Origin: Calderihabitans maritimus
GTDB lineage: Bacteria > Bacillota > KKC1 > Calderihabitantales > Calderihabitantaceae
Direction of reading: 5' to 3'
Length of the DNA: 58,831 bases
Assembly: GCF_002207765.1 (NCBI RefSeq)
Contig: NZ_BDGJ01000090.1
Span: forward strand, 4,988-63,818
A model generated the notes under the pieces. The model saw only the letters and a list, made by a program, of their open reading frames with translations. It ran no database searches and was not told the DNA's origin. This document shows positions 7,571-17,175 of this stretch, in pieces. The position numbers were made by a program, and so were the translations under genes. Positions within the stretch are counted from its first letter, which is position 1. Every line of letters begins with the position of its first letter.

Positions 7571-9477
7571 TACGCCACCTCCGTTTGCATATACATGATT
7601 TTCAAGGCCGTCTCCACCAAAGCTTCCCGCCCGTCGCGGTATCGTATCTTTCCTTTTACCTTAAACTCCTGCCCCTCCCCGTATAAGGCTTCAATAAGTT
7701 CTTTGTATTTCTCGGCAATGTAGCCCCGCCGGACTTTTTTGGTCCGAGTTAATTCTTCGTCATCAGCGTCTAACTCCTTATGTAATACTACGAACTTGTG
7801 AATTCTGGCAGCTTTCGGCAGTTCACTGTTCACCCGTTCCACTTCTTGCCGGATTAATTCAAGGACTTCCTGCTTCTGCGAAAGGTCTATATAGGTGGTA
7901 TAGGCTATCTGATGGTTTTCCGCCCATTTTCCGACGTTGCCCGCATCTAGGTTAATCATGGCCACCACATACGGCTTATCCTTGCCCACTATTACTGCCT
8001 CTTTAATGTACATGCTAAACTTAAGCTTGTTTTCAATATACTGAGGAGAAAAAATCGTTCCGTCCGCCAGCCGGATAACATCTTTTTGTCGGTCGATTAC
8101 CACCAAATGGCCATTTTCATCGATGTAACCGGCATCCCCCGAGTGCAACCAACCCCCGGCTAAGGCTTCCGCCGTAGCCTGCGGATTCTTGTAGTAACCC
8201 TTGAATACACTGGGACTGCGGGAAAGAATTTCACCGTTCTCGGCTATTTTAACTTCCGTTTGTGGAATTGGTTTGCCGACTGTGTGGAACTTAATATCGT
8301 CATCCCGGTGTACTACCGAAATACCGGAAATCTCCGTCTGCCCGTAAATTTGTTTGAGATTGACTCCAAGGGCATGGAAAAACCTAAAAACATCCGGCCC
8401 CAATGCGGCTCCCCCCGTATAAGCCCGCTTTAACCGAAGCAGACCCAGGTGATCCTTGATGGCACTAAAGACCAGAAAATCTCCCAGAACGTATAAGAAT
8501 CGGTCTAAAAGCGAAGGGGTAGTCTTCTGAAACTTGTGATCGGCCATTTTGTAACCTGCGGGAAGAAAAAGCCGGTATAAGAATTTCTTCAGAAAGGTGG
8601 AATCTTCTATTTTGACCTGTACCTTGGATACCATATCTTCCCAAATTCTAGGGGGAGAAAACATTACATGGGGTCCGATCTCTCTAAGATTTTCCTGTAC
8701 TGTTTCCGGTTCCTCAGGAAAGTTCACCGTAAAACCTACAGTCAGAGCCGAAGACAGACTCATCATCTGTTCGCCAATCCAGGCTAGAGGAAGGAAAGAT
8801 ACATATTCATCCTTCTCGGTTAGCGGATCTACTGCTATCAAATTCCTGGCCATGCTCAACAGATTACCGTGGGTCAGCATTGCTCCCTTGGGAAAACCGG
8901 TAGTACCGGAAGTATAGGAAATGATGGCTACATCCTCTTCGCGACCGGCAGCCACCTGTTCTTCAAACAGTTGGGGATGTTTAGCTTCAAATTTCTTTCC
9001 TAATTCCAGCATTTCCGTAAATTCCATCAAAAGAGGATCATTATAATTCCGCAGGCCTTTCGGCTCATAATACACTACCCGCTGGACTTTAGGGATGGCA
9101 TCTTTAATTTCCAGGATTTTATCAACCTGCTCCTGGTCTTCTACCACCACAAACCGGGCGTCGGAATGGTCAATGATGTAGCTTACCTCTTTGGCCAGGG
9201 AATCCTGGTATATTCCCACCGAAACTCCACCGGCCGATTGAGCGGCCAGTTCGGAGTAAATCCATTCCGGTCGGTTATCCCCTATGATGGCCACCTTATC
9301 GCCCCTCTGAAAACCCAGGCTCATTAGGCCTAAAGCAAAATGCTTCACTTTCTGCAAGTATTCCTCCCAAGTAACCTCCTGCCAAATTCCAAAATCTTTT
9401 TCTCTTAAAGCTACCTTTTTGTCGCCGAAACGCTTCGCCTTGGCCACCAAAAGCTTGGGCAACGTATCTGCGGACAT
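7570..9477 (-). CDS. Long-chain-type acyl-CoA synthetase (AMP-forming)
   Basis: 635 residues. The ATP loop YTSGTTGFPKGAMLTH (about 190-205), the adenine motif IYGQTEISG, the GWLHSGDAGYIDENG hinge and IDRQKDVIRLADG are all intact, so this enzyme should form acyl-AMP and then acyl-CoA. Length and KKFLYRLFLPAG-type insert match the FadD15/long-chain group. It lies between livG and livH, so its substrate is probably the acid brought in by this transporter. Whether that is a fatty, branched or aryl acid cannot be read from sequence. The start has GAGGAGGG upstream. Confidence 0.9.
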   Translation of the reverse strand: MSADTLPKLLVAKAKRFGDKKVALREKDFGIWQEVTWEEYLQKVKHFALGLMSLGFQRGDKVAIIGDNRPEWIYSELAAQSAGGVSVGIYQDSLAKEVSYIIDHSDARFVVVEDQEQVDKILEIKDAIPKVQRVVYYEPKGLRNYNDPLLMEFTEMLELGKKFEAKHPQLFEEQVAAGREEDVAIISYTSGTTGFPKGAMLTHGNLLSMARNLIAVDPLTEKDEYVSFLPLAWIGEQMMSLSSALTVGFTVNFPEEPETVQENLREIGPHVMFSPPRIWEDMVSKVQVKIEDSTFLKKFLYRLFLPAGYKMADHKFQKTTPSLLDRFLYVLGDFLVFSAIKDHLGLLRLKRAYTGGAALGPDVFRFFHALGVNLKQIYGQTEISGISVVHRDDDIKFHTVGKPIPQTEVKIAENGEILSRSPSVFKGYYKNPQATAEALAGGWLHSGDAGYIDENGHLVVIDRQKDVIRLADGTIFSPQYIENKLKFSMYIKEAVIVGKDKPYVVAMINLDAGNVGKWAENHQIAYTTYIDLSQKQEVLELIRQEVERVNSELPKAARIHKFVVLHKELDADDEELTRTKKVRRGYIAEKYKELIEALYGEGQEFKVKGKIRYRDGREALVETALKIMYMQTEVA

Positions 9478-9509
9478 CTTTTCCCTCTCCCTCCTCGTAG
9501 ATGCTTGCT

Positions 9510-10277
9510 TTATCCGGCAGCTTCCCCCAAGTAGGCTTCAATCACCTTGGGATTTCTCTGCACTTCCTCCGGAGTACCCTCACCAATTTTGCGTCCAAAA
9601 TCCAACACAGTCACCCAGTCGGAAATATCCATGACTACGCCCATATCGTGCTCTATAAGAATTATGGTCGTTTCCCGCTCTTCCGAGATGTCAAGGATAA
9701 ATCGGGCCATGTCTTCTTTTTCTTCCACATTCATACCGGCCATGGGTTCATCTAGCAGCAAAAGCTTGGGATTCATGGCCAGAGCTCTTCCCAGTTCCAC
9801 CCGCTTCTGCAATCCGTAGGAAAGAGTTCCGACAGGTTTGTACCGGATATTTTCTATTTCCAGAAAGTCGATAATTTCTTCCACCACCCAGCGATTTTCA
9901 ATTTCTTCCTTTTGAGCTCTACCCCAATATAGTCCACCGCTGAAAAGCCCCGTACGCATGTGAACATGCCGGCCCAACATCAAATTATCCAACACGGTCA
10001 TGTGTTTGAACAGCTCTATGTTCTGAAAGCTCCGGGCAATTCCAAGGGCCGCTCTTTTATGCGGAGGAAGGTGGGTTATATCTCTGTCTTCGAAAAAGAT
10101 GGCGCCACGACTGGGTCGATATAAACCGCTAATACAGTTCAATAAACTGGTTTTACCTGCCCCGTTAGGCCCAATGATGGCAAATATCTGCCCCGGGTGG
10201 ACTTCTAAACTTATTCCCGATAAAGCGGCAACTCCACCAAAATACAGGTGAATATTCTCTAATCTCAACAGACCCAT
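9510..10277 (-). CDS. livG: LIV-type ABC transporter ATPase (LivG)
   Basis: About 255 residues: Walker A GPNGAGKTSLLN, signature LSYGLQKRVELGRAL, Walker B LLLLDEPMAGMN and the H-loop IILIEHDMG. The LivG-specific insert with helical LMLGRHVHMRTG lies between them. The frame opens at 10346, but ATG 10277 has GGGGGGAG 4 bases upstream and gives the usual N-terminus MGLLRLENIHLYFGG. It overlaps the CoA-transferase B gene by 13 bases. It is the only transporter gene placed upstream of the synthetase. Confidence 0.93.
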   Translation of the reverse strand: MGLLRLENIHLYFGGVAALSGISLEVHPGQIFAIIGPNGAGKTSLLNCISGLYRPSRGAIFFEDRDITHLPPHKRAALGIARSFQNIELFKHMTVLDNLMLGRHVHMRTGLFSGGLYWGRAQKEEIENRWVVEEIIDFLEIENIRYKPVGTLSYGLQKRVELGRALAMNPKLLLLDEPMAGMNVEEKEDMARFILDISEERETTIILIEHDMGVVMDISDWVTVLDFGRKIGEGTPEEVQRNPKVIEAYLGEAAG

Positions 10278-11092
10278 GTTTCTCCCCCCTGAACCTTTTT
10301 TTTCACCCTTGAGAGAAAATTGTCTGGTTCCAGCAGCACCCTCCAAGGGTCAACCTCTTCCCGGAGCACTCGTAATTCTTCCTCGGCAGGTGGAGGCTCT
10401 TCCCGTAAGCTAACCGGTATGATTAGTGAAAATCCTGTTTGATCCATTATTTTCTCCACGGTTACTCCAGGCATAGTCGCCCTCAGGCGCATGCGTTTGC
10501 TTTCAGGTTCAAAGTCGAAGATTCCAAGGTCCGTAAACACCAGTTCAGGACCGGTTTCAGCGGGCAATCCTGCCTTCTCGCGCCAGCCCGGGCCTCTTAA
10601 ATAACCGGGAGAAGAAATGAAATCAACCCTGTCGACAAATCGCTTACGATCGTGTTCCATGATTATCCAACTTTTCCAACATAAAGACATCATTTCATTA
10701 GCACCGCCGCTTCCGGGCAACCGCAGTTCCGGCTGAATGTAACTCCGCCCCAGAATAGTAGAATTCACATTACCGTAAACATCTATTTGAGCAGCCGACA
10801 GGAGAGCATAAGTAATCAATCCCTGTTGCGCCATCTCCATAACTTCGGACATGCTTGCCGTCCGGATAGCTCGATAGGTGGTACGGGAGTCTCCCACCGA
10901 AAGGGGCAGCATGGGAAGGGCGGGAGCAATTCCACCCGCTTCAAAAACTAAAGTTAAATTGGGAGCCCGCAGACGCTTGGCAAGCATTACCGCCAATAAA
11001 GGCAGCCCTGTACCGGCAAACACTATGTGATTATCTTCCAGGTAGCGGGAGGCCACTACCGCCAGCAGCTCTCTCCGGTTACAGGAAACCAT
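10265..11092 (-). CDS. CoA-transferase subunit B, glutaconate type
   Basis: About 275 residues resembling GctB: FAGTGLPLLAVMLAKR, AAQIDVYGNVNST, the PGSGGANEM loop and VDFISSPGYLRGPG. The conserved catalytic glutamate of this family fits the Glu in LTLVFEAGG (about residue 50). With subunit A it would move CoA between an acyl-CoA and a free acid. The frame extends to 11125; ATG 11092 is preferred because GGAGG lies 11 bases ahead and the N-terminus then matches the family. The overlap with subunit A suggests coupled translation. The acid is unknown. Confidence 0.85.
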   Translation of the reverse strand: MVSCNRRELLAVVASRYLEDNHIVFAGTGLPLLAVMLAKRLRAPNLTLVFEAGGIAPALPMLPLSVGDSRTTYRAIRTASMSEVMEMAQQGLITYALLSAAQIDVYGNVNSTILGRSYIQPELRLPGSGGANEMMSLCWKSWIIMEHDRKRFVDRVDFISSPGYLRGPGWREKAGLPAETGPELVFTDLGIFDFEPESKRMRLRATMPGVTVEKIMDQTGFSLIIPVSLREEPPPAEEELRVLREEVDPWRVLLEPDNFLSRVKKKVQGGETWVC

Positions 11093-12101
11093 CCGTATTC
11101 TCGCCTCCATTGTGTAATTGTTCAAGTTTTCGCAGTCGTTCCAGGGTGGCCATGCCTCCGTTTAAATCAAGAAAATTCTGAAAACTGATAGGGTTAAAAA
11201 AATATTTTTGATAATACGCTCGAATTTTTTTACCGTGAGGATCCTTGGACGCTGCTAGATATTCTTTTAAATGTTCCAAATCCAAGTAGTAGAGACCGGG
11301 CATATTGGTAGGATATGCTCCGTAGGGAACCTCCACCACCGCGTCCACATAAAACTGAGTAATAACAGGAGAAGGCCCCCGTCTGAATTCTTCGGCATCC
11401 ACAATTTTTTCCGTGGTTATAATTACATGCCTGGCCGATTTAGCTTTTTCAATATCGTCACCCAGCATACCATAAATCTGGCAATTACCGTACATGTCTG
11501 CCTTATGGACATGAATAACTGCCACGTCCGAGTAGAGGGCAGGAACTAACGCCACCTCTTCTCCAGTAAACGGACACTTTACCTTTTTCGCCCCACTGTA
11601 TTTAAAAGTGTCACTTCCCAACAAACTCTTAACCGGTAGGAAGGGAACCCCCATGGCCGCCGCTTTGTGACGCCAGGCCATAGTTCCGTTAGACCACTCG
11701 CATATCTTTAGTTCGCCTCGAATTTCTTTTCTTTCCGCCAATCTACGGGCATGATAGGGAATACCAAGAGTTTCCATGCCCAGTATGTAGCTGGCATCAA
11801 CTGCCTCGACCATATTATTGTCCAGTAACATATTAAAATCCAGACTCCGGGAACCTCCCGCCATCTTAAATACATAGCCCTGCCGCAAAACTTCCCACAG
11901 GAAAGCCATCGGCAAACGCACAAAGCTAAAACCGCCAATAGACAAATAATTTCCAGGCTTAACAAATTCGGCAATGGCCGTCTTAAGATCCATCCGTTTA
12001 TCCGTATGGGCCTTCTGGGCTTTGGAACGCATGTGCCGGCGAAAGTCCTCCGGAGTGATAGGTGAGAAGATAGAACCGCGGCCTTGATCCAAAATTCTCA
12101 C
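11079..12101 (-). CDS. CoA-transferase subunit A, glutaconate type
   Basis: About 340 residues with the class I alpha-subunit pattern: FVKPGNYLSIGGFSFVR near residue 40, KMAGGSRSLDFNML, PALYSDVAVIHVHKADMYGNC and VVEVPYGAYPTNMPG. The open frame runs to 12161, but that would lie across the sigma-54 promoter. GTG 12101 has GGGGAGGG 5 bases upstream, which gives a leader of about 33 bases from the expected transcription start. First gene of the operon. Confidence 0.87.
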   Translation of the reverse strand: MRILDQGRGSIFSPITPEDFRRHMRSKAQKAHTDKRMDLKTAIAEFVKPGNYLSIGGFSFVRLPMAFLWEVLRQGYVFKMAGGSRSLDFNMLLDNNMVEAVDASYILGMETLGIPYHARRLAERKEIRGELKICEWSNGTMAWRHKAAAMGVPFLPVKSLLGSDTFKYSGAKKVKCPFTGEEVALVPALYSDVAVIHVHKADMYGNCQIYGMLGDDIEKAKSARHVIITTEKIVDAEEFRRGPSPVITQFYVDAVVEVPYGAYPTNMPGLYYLDLEHLKEYLAASKDPHGKKIRAYYQKYFFNPISFQNFLDLNGGMATLERLRKLEQLHNGGENTDGFL

Positions 12102-12145
12102 TGTATCCCTCCCCAGTACCACACCTTTCATACAGGTAGTAAGGT

Positions 12146-12160
12146 GCAAAACTGATACCA
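12146..12160 (-). promoter_or_regulatory. Sigma-54 (-24/-12) promoter of the acid-activation operon
   Basis: On the minus strand the sequence TGGTATCAGTTTTGCA has GG (12159-12158) and GC (12147-12146) exactly 10 bp apart, as sigma-54 promoters require, with TGG and TTGCA matching both blocks. A start near 12134 would leave about 33 bases before the GTG of CoA-transferase A. The adjacent upstream gene encodes a sigma-54 activator, which makes the call coherent. Confidence 0.75.
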
Positions 12161-12303
12161 ATACACTAGCTTTTTAGAATCCTTGCTATTTCTAAGGAAA
12201 ACCATAGCGGAAGGCCGCAAGCTGTGTCTAATATCTTTACACAATTGTTCTCTAGCTTCTCTGGATACTGTAGGTTGTGAATGTTTATCAATCCCTTCTA
12301 AGA

Positions 12304-12384
12304 TTTTAGACATGTTACATTTTTGGACAGTTGGCTTGTTCTTTTACCTGTCTAAAGTTGCAAAGCCCCCTCGCCAGTCTAAAA
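12304..12384 (-). promoter_or_regulatory. Candidate enhancer: repeated TTTAGAC(A) half-sites
   Basis: Four related elements occur here on the plus strand: TTTTAGACATG (12304), TTTTGGACAG (12321), CTGTCTAAA (12348) and AGTCTAAAA (12376). The first two point one way and the last two the other. A weaker GTGTCTAATA lies at 12224. They sit roughly 170-250 bp upstream of the sigma-54 start, a normal range for an activator's enhancer. Binding by the neighbouring regulator is inference. Confidence 0.5.
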
Positions 12385-12412
12385 CTTTATGCATCAATTT
12401 CACGTTTAGTTA

Positions 12413-14152
12413 CTAATACAGTCGATCCAACCCGTATTTCCGGATCTTTTGGTAAAGAGATGCTCGCGAAATACCTAGAAGCCCTGCCGCTTGAATTTTA
12501 TTGCCTTTGGTAGCTTCCAGAGCTTCCCGTATAGCTCCTTCTTCGGCCTGATCCAGCAGAGATTTCAAAGTACACTTTTTCTTCACCAACCGGCGAGACC
12601 GCCCGAATTGTTGCAGATACATGGGCAGGTGCTCCGGAAGAATTGTAGAACCTTCGACCACGTTGAAACACCTTTCTATCACGTTTTCCAGCTCCCTTAC
12701 GTTCCCGGGCCAGTGATAATTTAATAATAGCCGGTAAGCATCGGAAGAAATACCGGTTACCCTCATCCCAAATTCACAATTGTATTTTTCCACAAAATGG
12801 TTAACCAGCAGGCGCAAATCTTCTTTTCTTTCTCTTAGCGGGGGAATATTTAGACTTACCACATTTAGTCGATAAAAAAGATCCTCTCTGAATTCTCCCC
12901 GACCAATTCGCTCTTTCAAATCTTGATGAGTTGCGGCTATTATTCTTACATTTACCTTGCGGGGCTTTGCATCTCCCAGACGTTCAATTTCTTTATCCTG
13001 AAGTACCCTCAGCAATTTGGCCTGCAAAGATAAAGGCATGTCTCCAATCTCATCCAGGAATATAGTACCTCCGTCGGCCAGCTCAAATTTCCCGATCTGC
13101 CCCCCTTTACGGGCACCAGTGAAAGCTCCTTCCCGATATCCAAAAAGTTCAGACTCTAGAAGGTTTTCAGGTATTGCTGCACAATTAACCTTAATAAAAG
13201 GTCCGTGACGACGACTGCTTTCCCGGTGCAAGGCGTGAGCGAAAAGTTCTTTACCCGTGCCGGTTTCTCCCATAATTAAAACCGTAGAATTTGTTTGAGC
13301 AACTTTCTTCACCGTCTCCTTTAATTTTCGTATAGCGCCACTATTTCCGATTATTTTGTCTAAACTATACTTGCTGTCCCGGTAGCGTTCAACCTCGCCT
13401 TTATAATAATCCAGTTCAGCACACAAGGCGTTGACTCTCTGGGCCAGAGCATTTAACTCTTCCACATCCCGAAACATTATTTTAGCAACAGCCCCTACAA
13501 CTTGCCCGTCCTTCACAATAGGCACCTCCATGGTTACTGCATCCCGATCTCCGATTCTTTCTATATCGCCTATTTCCCCTTTTCCCGTCTCCAGAACTAC
13601 CGGAAGACGGAGATTGGGGACAACTTGATCTATTGGTTTTCCTATGGTTTCCTCCGGGGTAACCCCCAGTAAAGTTGCAAAAGCCTGGTTAAGCATAGTT
13701 ATCCTGCCTTCCCGGTTAACTACCACCATACCTTCGTAAGCCAAATCCAGGATAGTCTCTAATGTCCCCTTTAGTTCCTTAATCGCTTGGAGCTCCTCGG
13801 CAATAGATTCCATTTCGGTAATATCTTGAGCCATACAGATGGCTCCAATTACTGATCCTTCCTCCAGAATAGGCATGCGATTACAAACATATACTTTATC
13901 TTTATGCTTGAATTTACGCCCAAATTGGGGTTGCCCGGTTTCGATTACTTTCGGCAAGTCAGTCTTGGGAATGATTTCTTTAACCGGCCTTCCTATAGCT
14001 TCGAAAGAACTACAATTGAAAATTCGCTCCGCCAATCGGTTAAACACAACAATACGGGCTTTCCGGTCGATTATTACTACCGCATGATTGAGAGAATCAA
14101 AAGTCCGGTACCACGGAAAACCATTATTAATTTTCTCCGCTGCTAATACCAT
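12413..14152 (-). CDS. Sigma-54-dependent activator with two PAS domains
   Basis: About 579 residues. Two PAS domains lie at about 12-115 and 130-240. The AAA+ module follows with Walker A GETGTGKE (about 305), the sigma-54 contact loop GAFTGA, Walker [11 protein letters not shown] and the arginine-finger region [10 protein letters not shown] Fis-type helix-turn-helix ends the protein ([20 protein letters not shown]). There is no receiver domain, so the PAS domains probably sense a small molecule directly, plausibly the operon's acid or its CoA ester. The frame opens at TTG 14191; ATG 14152 has GGGGG 7 bases upstream. Confidence 0.92.
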   Translation of the reverse strand: MVLAAEKINNGFPWYRTFDSLNHAVVIIDRKARIVVFNRLAERIFNCSSFEAIGRPVKEIIPKTDLPKVIETGQPQFGRKFKHKDKVYVCNRMPILEEGSVIGAICMAQDITEMESIAEELQAIKELKGTLETILDLAYEGMVVVNREGRITMLNQAFATLLGVTPEETIGKPIDQVVPNLRLPVVLETGKGEIGDIERIGDRDAVTMEVPIVKDGQVVGAVAKIMFRDVEELNALAQRVNALCAELDYYKGEVERYRDSKYSLDKIIGNSGAIRKLKETVKKVAQTNSTVLIMGETGTGKELFAHALHRESSRRHGPFIKVNCAAIPENLLESELFGYREGAFTGARKGGQIGKFELADGGTIFLDEIGDMPLSLQAKLLRVLQDKEIERLGDAKPRKVNVRIIAATHQDLKERIGRGEFREDLFYRLNVVSLNIPPLRERKEDLRLLVNHFVEKYNCEFGMRVTGISSDAYRLLLNYHWPGNVRELENVIERCFNVVEGSTILPEHLPMYLQQFGRSRRLVKKKCTLKSLLDQAEEGAIREALEATKGNKIQAAGLLGISRASLYQKIRKYGLDRLY

Positions 14153-14208
14153 ACTAAAACCCCCAATAAATTTTTTTAAATATTTTGACAAATTACCCGA
14201 TTAATTGA

Positions 14209-14229
14209 CTGTCTAATTTTTTAGAATTG
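14209..14229 (-). promoter_or_regulatory. Possible autoregulatory site of the sigma-54 activator
   Basis: CTGTCTAA at 14209-14216 repeats the motif found upstream of the CoA-transferase operon, and TCTAA-N4-TTAGA forms a small dyad. It is 57 bp upstream of the activator start. The rest of the 279-base gap to mnmA is AT-rich, with a TATAAT at 14247-14242 but no good -35; I see no gene in it. Confidence 0.35.
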
Positions 14230-14431
14230 TTACCGAAAAAAATTATAAGAAACATTTCAAAAAAATAACAGCAAATTTCCCTTAAAGGAAAAAAAAAGAA
14301 CCCCAAAGTTAAATATGTTTCCTTGAGAGGTGTCCTTTGAACAAGATTTCTATTCAAATACAGATTCATCCGCCCGGCAGGATATATAACCGTTGGGAAA
14401 AGTTTTACCTCCTTTCCCGCGAAGAGAAAAT

Positions 14432-15547
14432 TTAATTTTCTGTTACCCGTTTCTTCTCAGGCAAAGTTTCCGCAATTGTCCCCCCGCCTACAACCAAATC
14501 GCCCTGATAGTACACTGCCGCCTGTCCCGGCGTAACTGCTCTCTGGGGTTCCAGAAACTCCACTCTTACCTTTTCCTTTTCCCAGGGTATAATAGTAGCT
14601 TTAACCTCCGGTGCCCGGTAACGAATTTTGACAGTAACCTCCATAGGTTCGGTCAACTCGGGTATCATGATAAAATTGTTTTCTTCACTCAGCAACCCCG
14701 TGCTAAATAATTCTCCTTCCTCTCCAACCACCACCGCGTTGGCGGCAGGGTCTATGGCAACCACATAAACCGGTTTTCCCAGGGCAAGCCCCAAACCCCG
14801 CCTCTGGCCAACGGTGTAAAAAGGGATCCCCTCGTGCTGCCCCAATAAGTTTCCTTTGGTATCCAATATTGGTCCCGGTTCAATTTTTTCTCCCGCTTTC
14901 TCACGCAAAAACTTACGGTAGTCATTATCTATGACAAAGCATATTTCCTGGCTTTCAGGCTTGTTAGCCACCGGCAGATTCATTTCTTCCGCCATACGGC
15001 GAACTTCCTTCTTGGTGTAGTTCCCGAGGGGTAGAAGAGTCCGGCTCAGTTGTTCTTGAGTAAAACCATATAATACATAACTCTGGTCCTTTCGCCGATC
15101 GCGCGCCCTTTTCAACAAGTAACGCCGCCGTTGGGAATCAAAAACAATTTGGGCGTAATGACCGGTAGCAATGAAATCGAAACCTAATGCTAGAGCCCTT
15201 TCCAACAGTGCCTTGAATTTTACATACTGGTTACAGGCAATACAAGGATTGGGTGTACGCCCTGCCAGGTATTCATCAACAAAATAATTAATTACCTTCT
15301 CTTCAAAGTAGTCCCGAAAATTGAGCACATAAAAAGGAATATCCAGTTTGTGGGCCACGCGCCGGGCATCCTCCACCGCCGCTAAAGAACAACAAGCCCC
15401 TTCGATCTCTGGGTGAGGAGCATCCGCGGGCCAAATCTGCATGGTTGCTCCGACGACTTCATATCCTTCCTGTTTTAATAAAGCAGCGGCGATGGAACTG
15501 TCAACACCGCCGCTCATAGCTACTAATACTTTTTTCCCTCTTCCCAC
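14432..15547 (-). CDS. mnmA: tRNA-specific 2-thiouridylase MnmA
   Basis: 371 residues. The PP-loop AMSGGVDSSIAAALL binds ATP near residue 10. The catalytic cysteine pair is in TPNPCIACN (about 104) and SQEICFVIDND (about 200). It adenylates and thiolates U34 of Lys, Glu and Gln tRNAs with sulfur relayed from a cysteine desulfurase, fitting iscS and iscU just upstream. Start GTG 15547 has GAGGTGG upstream. Order Rrf2-iscS-iscU-mnmA resembles the cymR-yrvO-mnmA block of Bacillus. Confidence 0.96.
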   Translation of the reverse strand: MGRGKKVLVAMSGGVDSSIAAALLKQEGYEVVGATMQIWPADAPHPEIEGACCSLAAVEDARRVAHKLDIPFYVLNFRDYFEEKVINYFVDEYLAGRTPNPCIACNQYVKFKALLERALALGFDFIATGHYAQIVFDSQRRRYLLKRARDRRKDQSYVLYGFTQEQLSRTLLPLGNYTKKEVRRMAEEMNLPVANKPESQEICFVIDNDYRKFLREKAGEKIEPGPILDTKGNLLGQHEGIPFYTVGQRRGLGLALGKPVYVVAIDPAANAVVVGEEGELFSTGLLSEENNFIMIPELTEPMEVTVKIRYRAPEVKATIIPWEKEKVRVEFLEPQRAVTPGQAAVYYQGDLVVGGGTIAETLPEKKRVTEN

Positions 15548-15582
15548 TTTTCCACCTCTTGGCTAATCCCGTTCGTTCTAGT

Positions 15583-15957
15583 TTAACTTGCTTTTTTCTT
15601 TTTCTGATAATCTTCAATGGCCTTATGCAAGGCATCTGCCGCCAAGTTGGAACAATGCATCTTCTGCGGCGGCAGGCCATCCAGAGCTTCTGCCACCGAC
15701 TTATTGGTAACCTTCAACGCTTCTTCGATAGTTTTGCCTTTTACCATCTCAGTTACCATACTGCTGGTGGCAATGGCAGCACCACAGCCAAACGTCTTAA
15801 ACTTTATATCTTTAATAACTCCGTCCTCTACCTTTATATAAATCCTCATAATATCTCCACAAACAGGATTCCCTACTTCCCCAATTCCGTCGGCATTTTC
15901 AATCTCGCCTACATTGCGAGGATTGGTAAAATGGTCCATCACTTTTTCACTATACAT
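15583..15957 (-). CDS. iscU: Fe-S cluster scaffold protein (IscU/NifU N-terminal type)
   Basis: 124 residues. It opens MYSEKVMDHFTNPRNVGEI and carries the three cluster cysteines in GNPVCGD, TFGCGAAIA and MHCSNLAADAL. It assembles a transient Fe-S cluster from sulfur delivered by the desulfurase encoded just upstream. The frame extends to 16056, but the extra part only repeats an antiparallel-free overlap with iscS; ATG 15957 has AAGGAG about 10 bases upstream. It overlaps iscS by 8 bases. Confidence 0.95.
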   Translation of the reverse strand: MYSEKVMDHFTNPRNVGEIENADGIGEVGNPVCGDIMRIYIKVEDGVIKDIKFKTFGCGAAIATSSMVTEMVKGKTIEEALKVTNKSVAEALDGLPPQKMHCSNLAADALHKAIEDYQKKKKAS

Positions 15958-17149
15958 TTTGATAACACTCCTTATGCTTACAGGCTTCTTTTCTCTGATA
16001 AAGTGGAGACATGGAGCGCAGCCGTTCCACAATACCCGGCAGCACTTCCAATACATAGTCTATGTCTTCTTCCGTATTATCTTTGCCCAGAGTCATCCGT
16101 ACAGAGCCGTGGGCAATTTCATGCGGAATTCCCATAGCTAAGAGAACATGGGAAGGATCTAGAGAACCGGAAGTGCAGGCTGAACCGCTGGAAGCCGCAA
16201 TCCCCTTCATGTCCAGACTGAGCAACAATGATTCGCCTTCTATGTAGTGAAAACTGAAATTAACGTGTCCCGGTAGACGTTTAGTACGGTGACCGTTCAG
16301 TTGAACATCATCAATTCGATTTAAAACACCGTCGATAAGCTTATCCCGCAGTTTAGTGAGCCGTTCCATCTCCTCCTGCATGCGCTTCCCAGCCAATTCT
16401 GCCGCCTTGCCAAATCCTACAATGCCGGGCATGTTTTCCGTCCCCGGGCGGCGTTTTCTCTCCTGCCCACCACCAAAAGCAATCGGCTGAATACGGGTGC
16501 CTTTGCGAATATAAAGGCAACCTACCCCTTTAGGCCCGTAAATCTTATGGGAAGAAGCAGATAGAAGATTTACATTAAGTTTATCAACGTTCACCGGGAT
16601 TCTCCCATAAGTCTGTACGGCATCGGTGTGAAATATAATTCCTTTCTCTTGAGCCAAACGGCCAATTTCCTCAATAGGCTGAATGGTTCCAACCTCGTTG
16701 TTGGCATGCATAATAGTTATAAGGATGGTCTTATCGGTTATCGCCTCTGCTACATCTTCCACCTTCACCAGTCCATCCGCATCAACCGGCAGAAACGTAA
16801 CCTCAAAGCCGTGTTTCTTTAAGTTTTCACAGGTATCCAGCACCGCATGGTGCTCTATGGCCGAGGTAATGATATGGTTGCCCTTATTTCGGTTGGCGAA
16901 TGCCGTACCCATGATGGCCAGATTATCTGCTTCCGTACCGCCGCTGGTAAAAACTATCTCGTCCGGCCGGGCCCCCATGAGGGCGGCTACCTTTTCCCGA
17001 GCTTCCTCCAAACCTTTTTTAGCTTCCCTCCCGAAACTATGAACACTGGAAGGGTTGCCAAAAGTGTCGGTAAGGTATTTGACCATTAGTTCTGCAACTT
17101 CGGGATCGACAGGAGTAGTTGCGCTATGATCAAGATATACTCTTCTCAT
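15950..17149 (-). CDS. iscS: Cysteine desulfurase (NifS/IscS)
   Basis: About 399 residues. It begins MRRVYLDHSATTPVDPEV; the PLP lysine lies in LLSASSHKIYGPKG and the active cysteine in IAASSGSACTSGSLDPSHV. It releases sulfur from cysteine for iscU and mnmA downstream. The ATG at 17149 is used rather than 17155 because AAGGAAGGG then sits 7 bases upstream. The 401-residue frame is close to the normal length, and the C-terminus has an extra histidine/cysteine-bearing tail (HKECYQNV). Confidence 0.95.
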   Translation of the reverse strand: MRRVYLDHSATTPVDPEVAELMVKYLTDTFGNPSSVHSFGREAKKGLEEAREKVAALMGARPDEIVFTSGGTEADNLAIMGTAFANRNKGNHIITSAIEHHAVLDTCENLKKHGFEVTFLPVDADGLVKVEDVAEAITDKTILITIMHANNEVGTIQPIEEIGRLAQEKGIIFHTDAVQTYGRIPVNVDKLNVNLLSASSHKIYGPKGVGCLYIRKGTRIQPIAFGGGQERKRRPGTENMPGIVGFGKAAELAGKRMQEEMERLTKLRDKLIDGVLNRIDDVQLNGHRTKRLPGHVNFSFHYIEGESLLLSLDMKGIAASSGSACTSGSLDPSHVLLAMGIPHEIAHGSVRMTLGKDNTEEDIDYVLEVLPGIVERLRSMSPLYQRKEACKHKECYQNV

Positions 17150-17175
17150 TAACATTCCCTTCCTTTTCGAGTATT

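Noticed and set aside
12128-12313. Minus-strand frame of 61 codons, and the N-terminal extension of CoA-transferase A to 12161
   Set aside because: Both cross the sigma-54 promoter. The better Shine-Dalgarno is at GTG 12101.
14192-14431. A T run at about 14286-14298 on the minus strand as a terminator of mnmA
   Set aside because: No stable stem precedes it; the nearest hairpins are weak.
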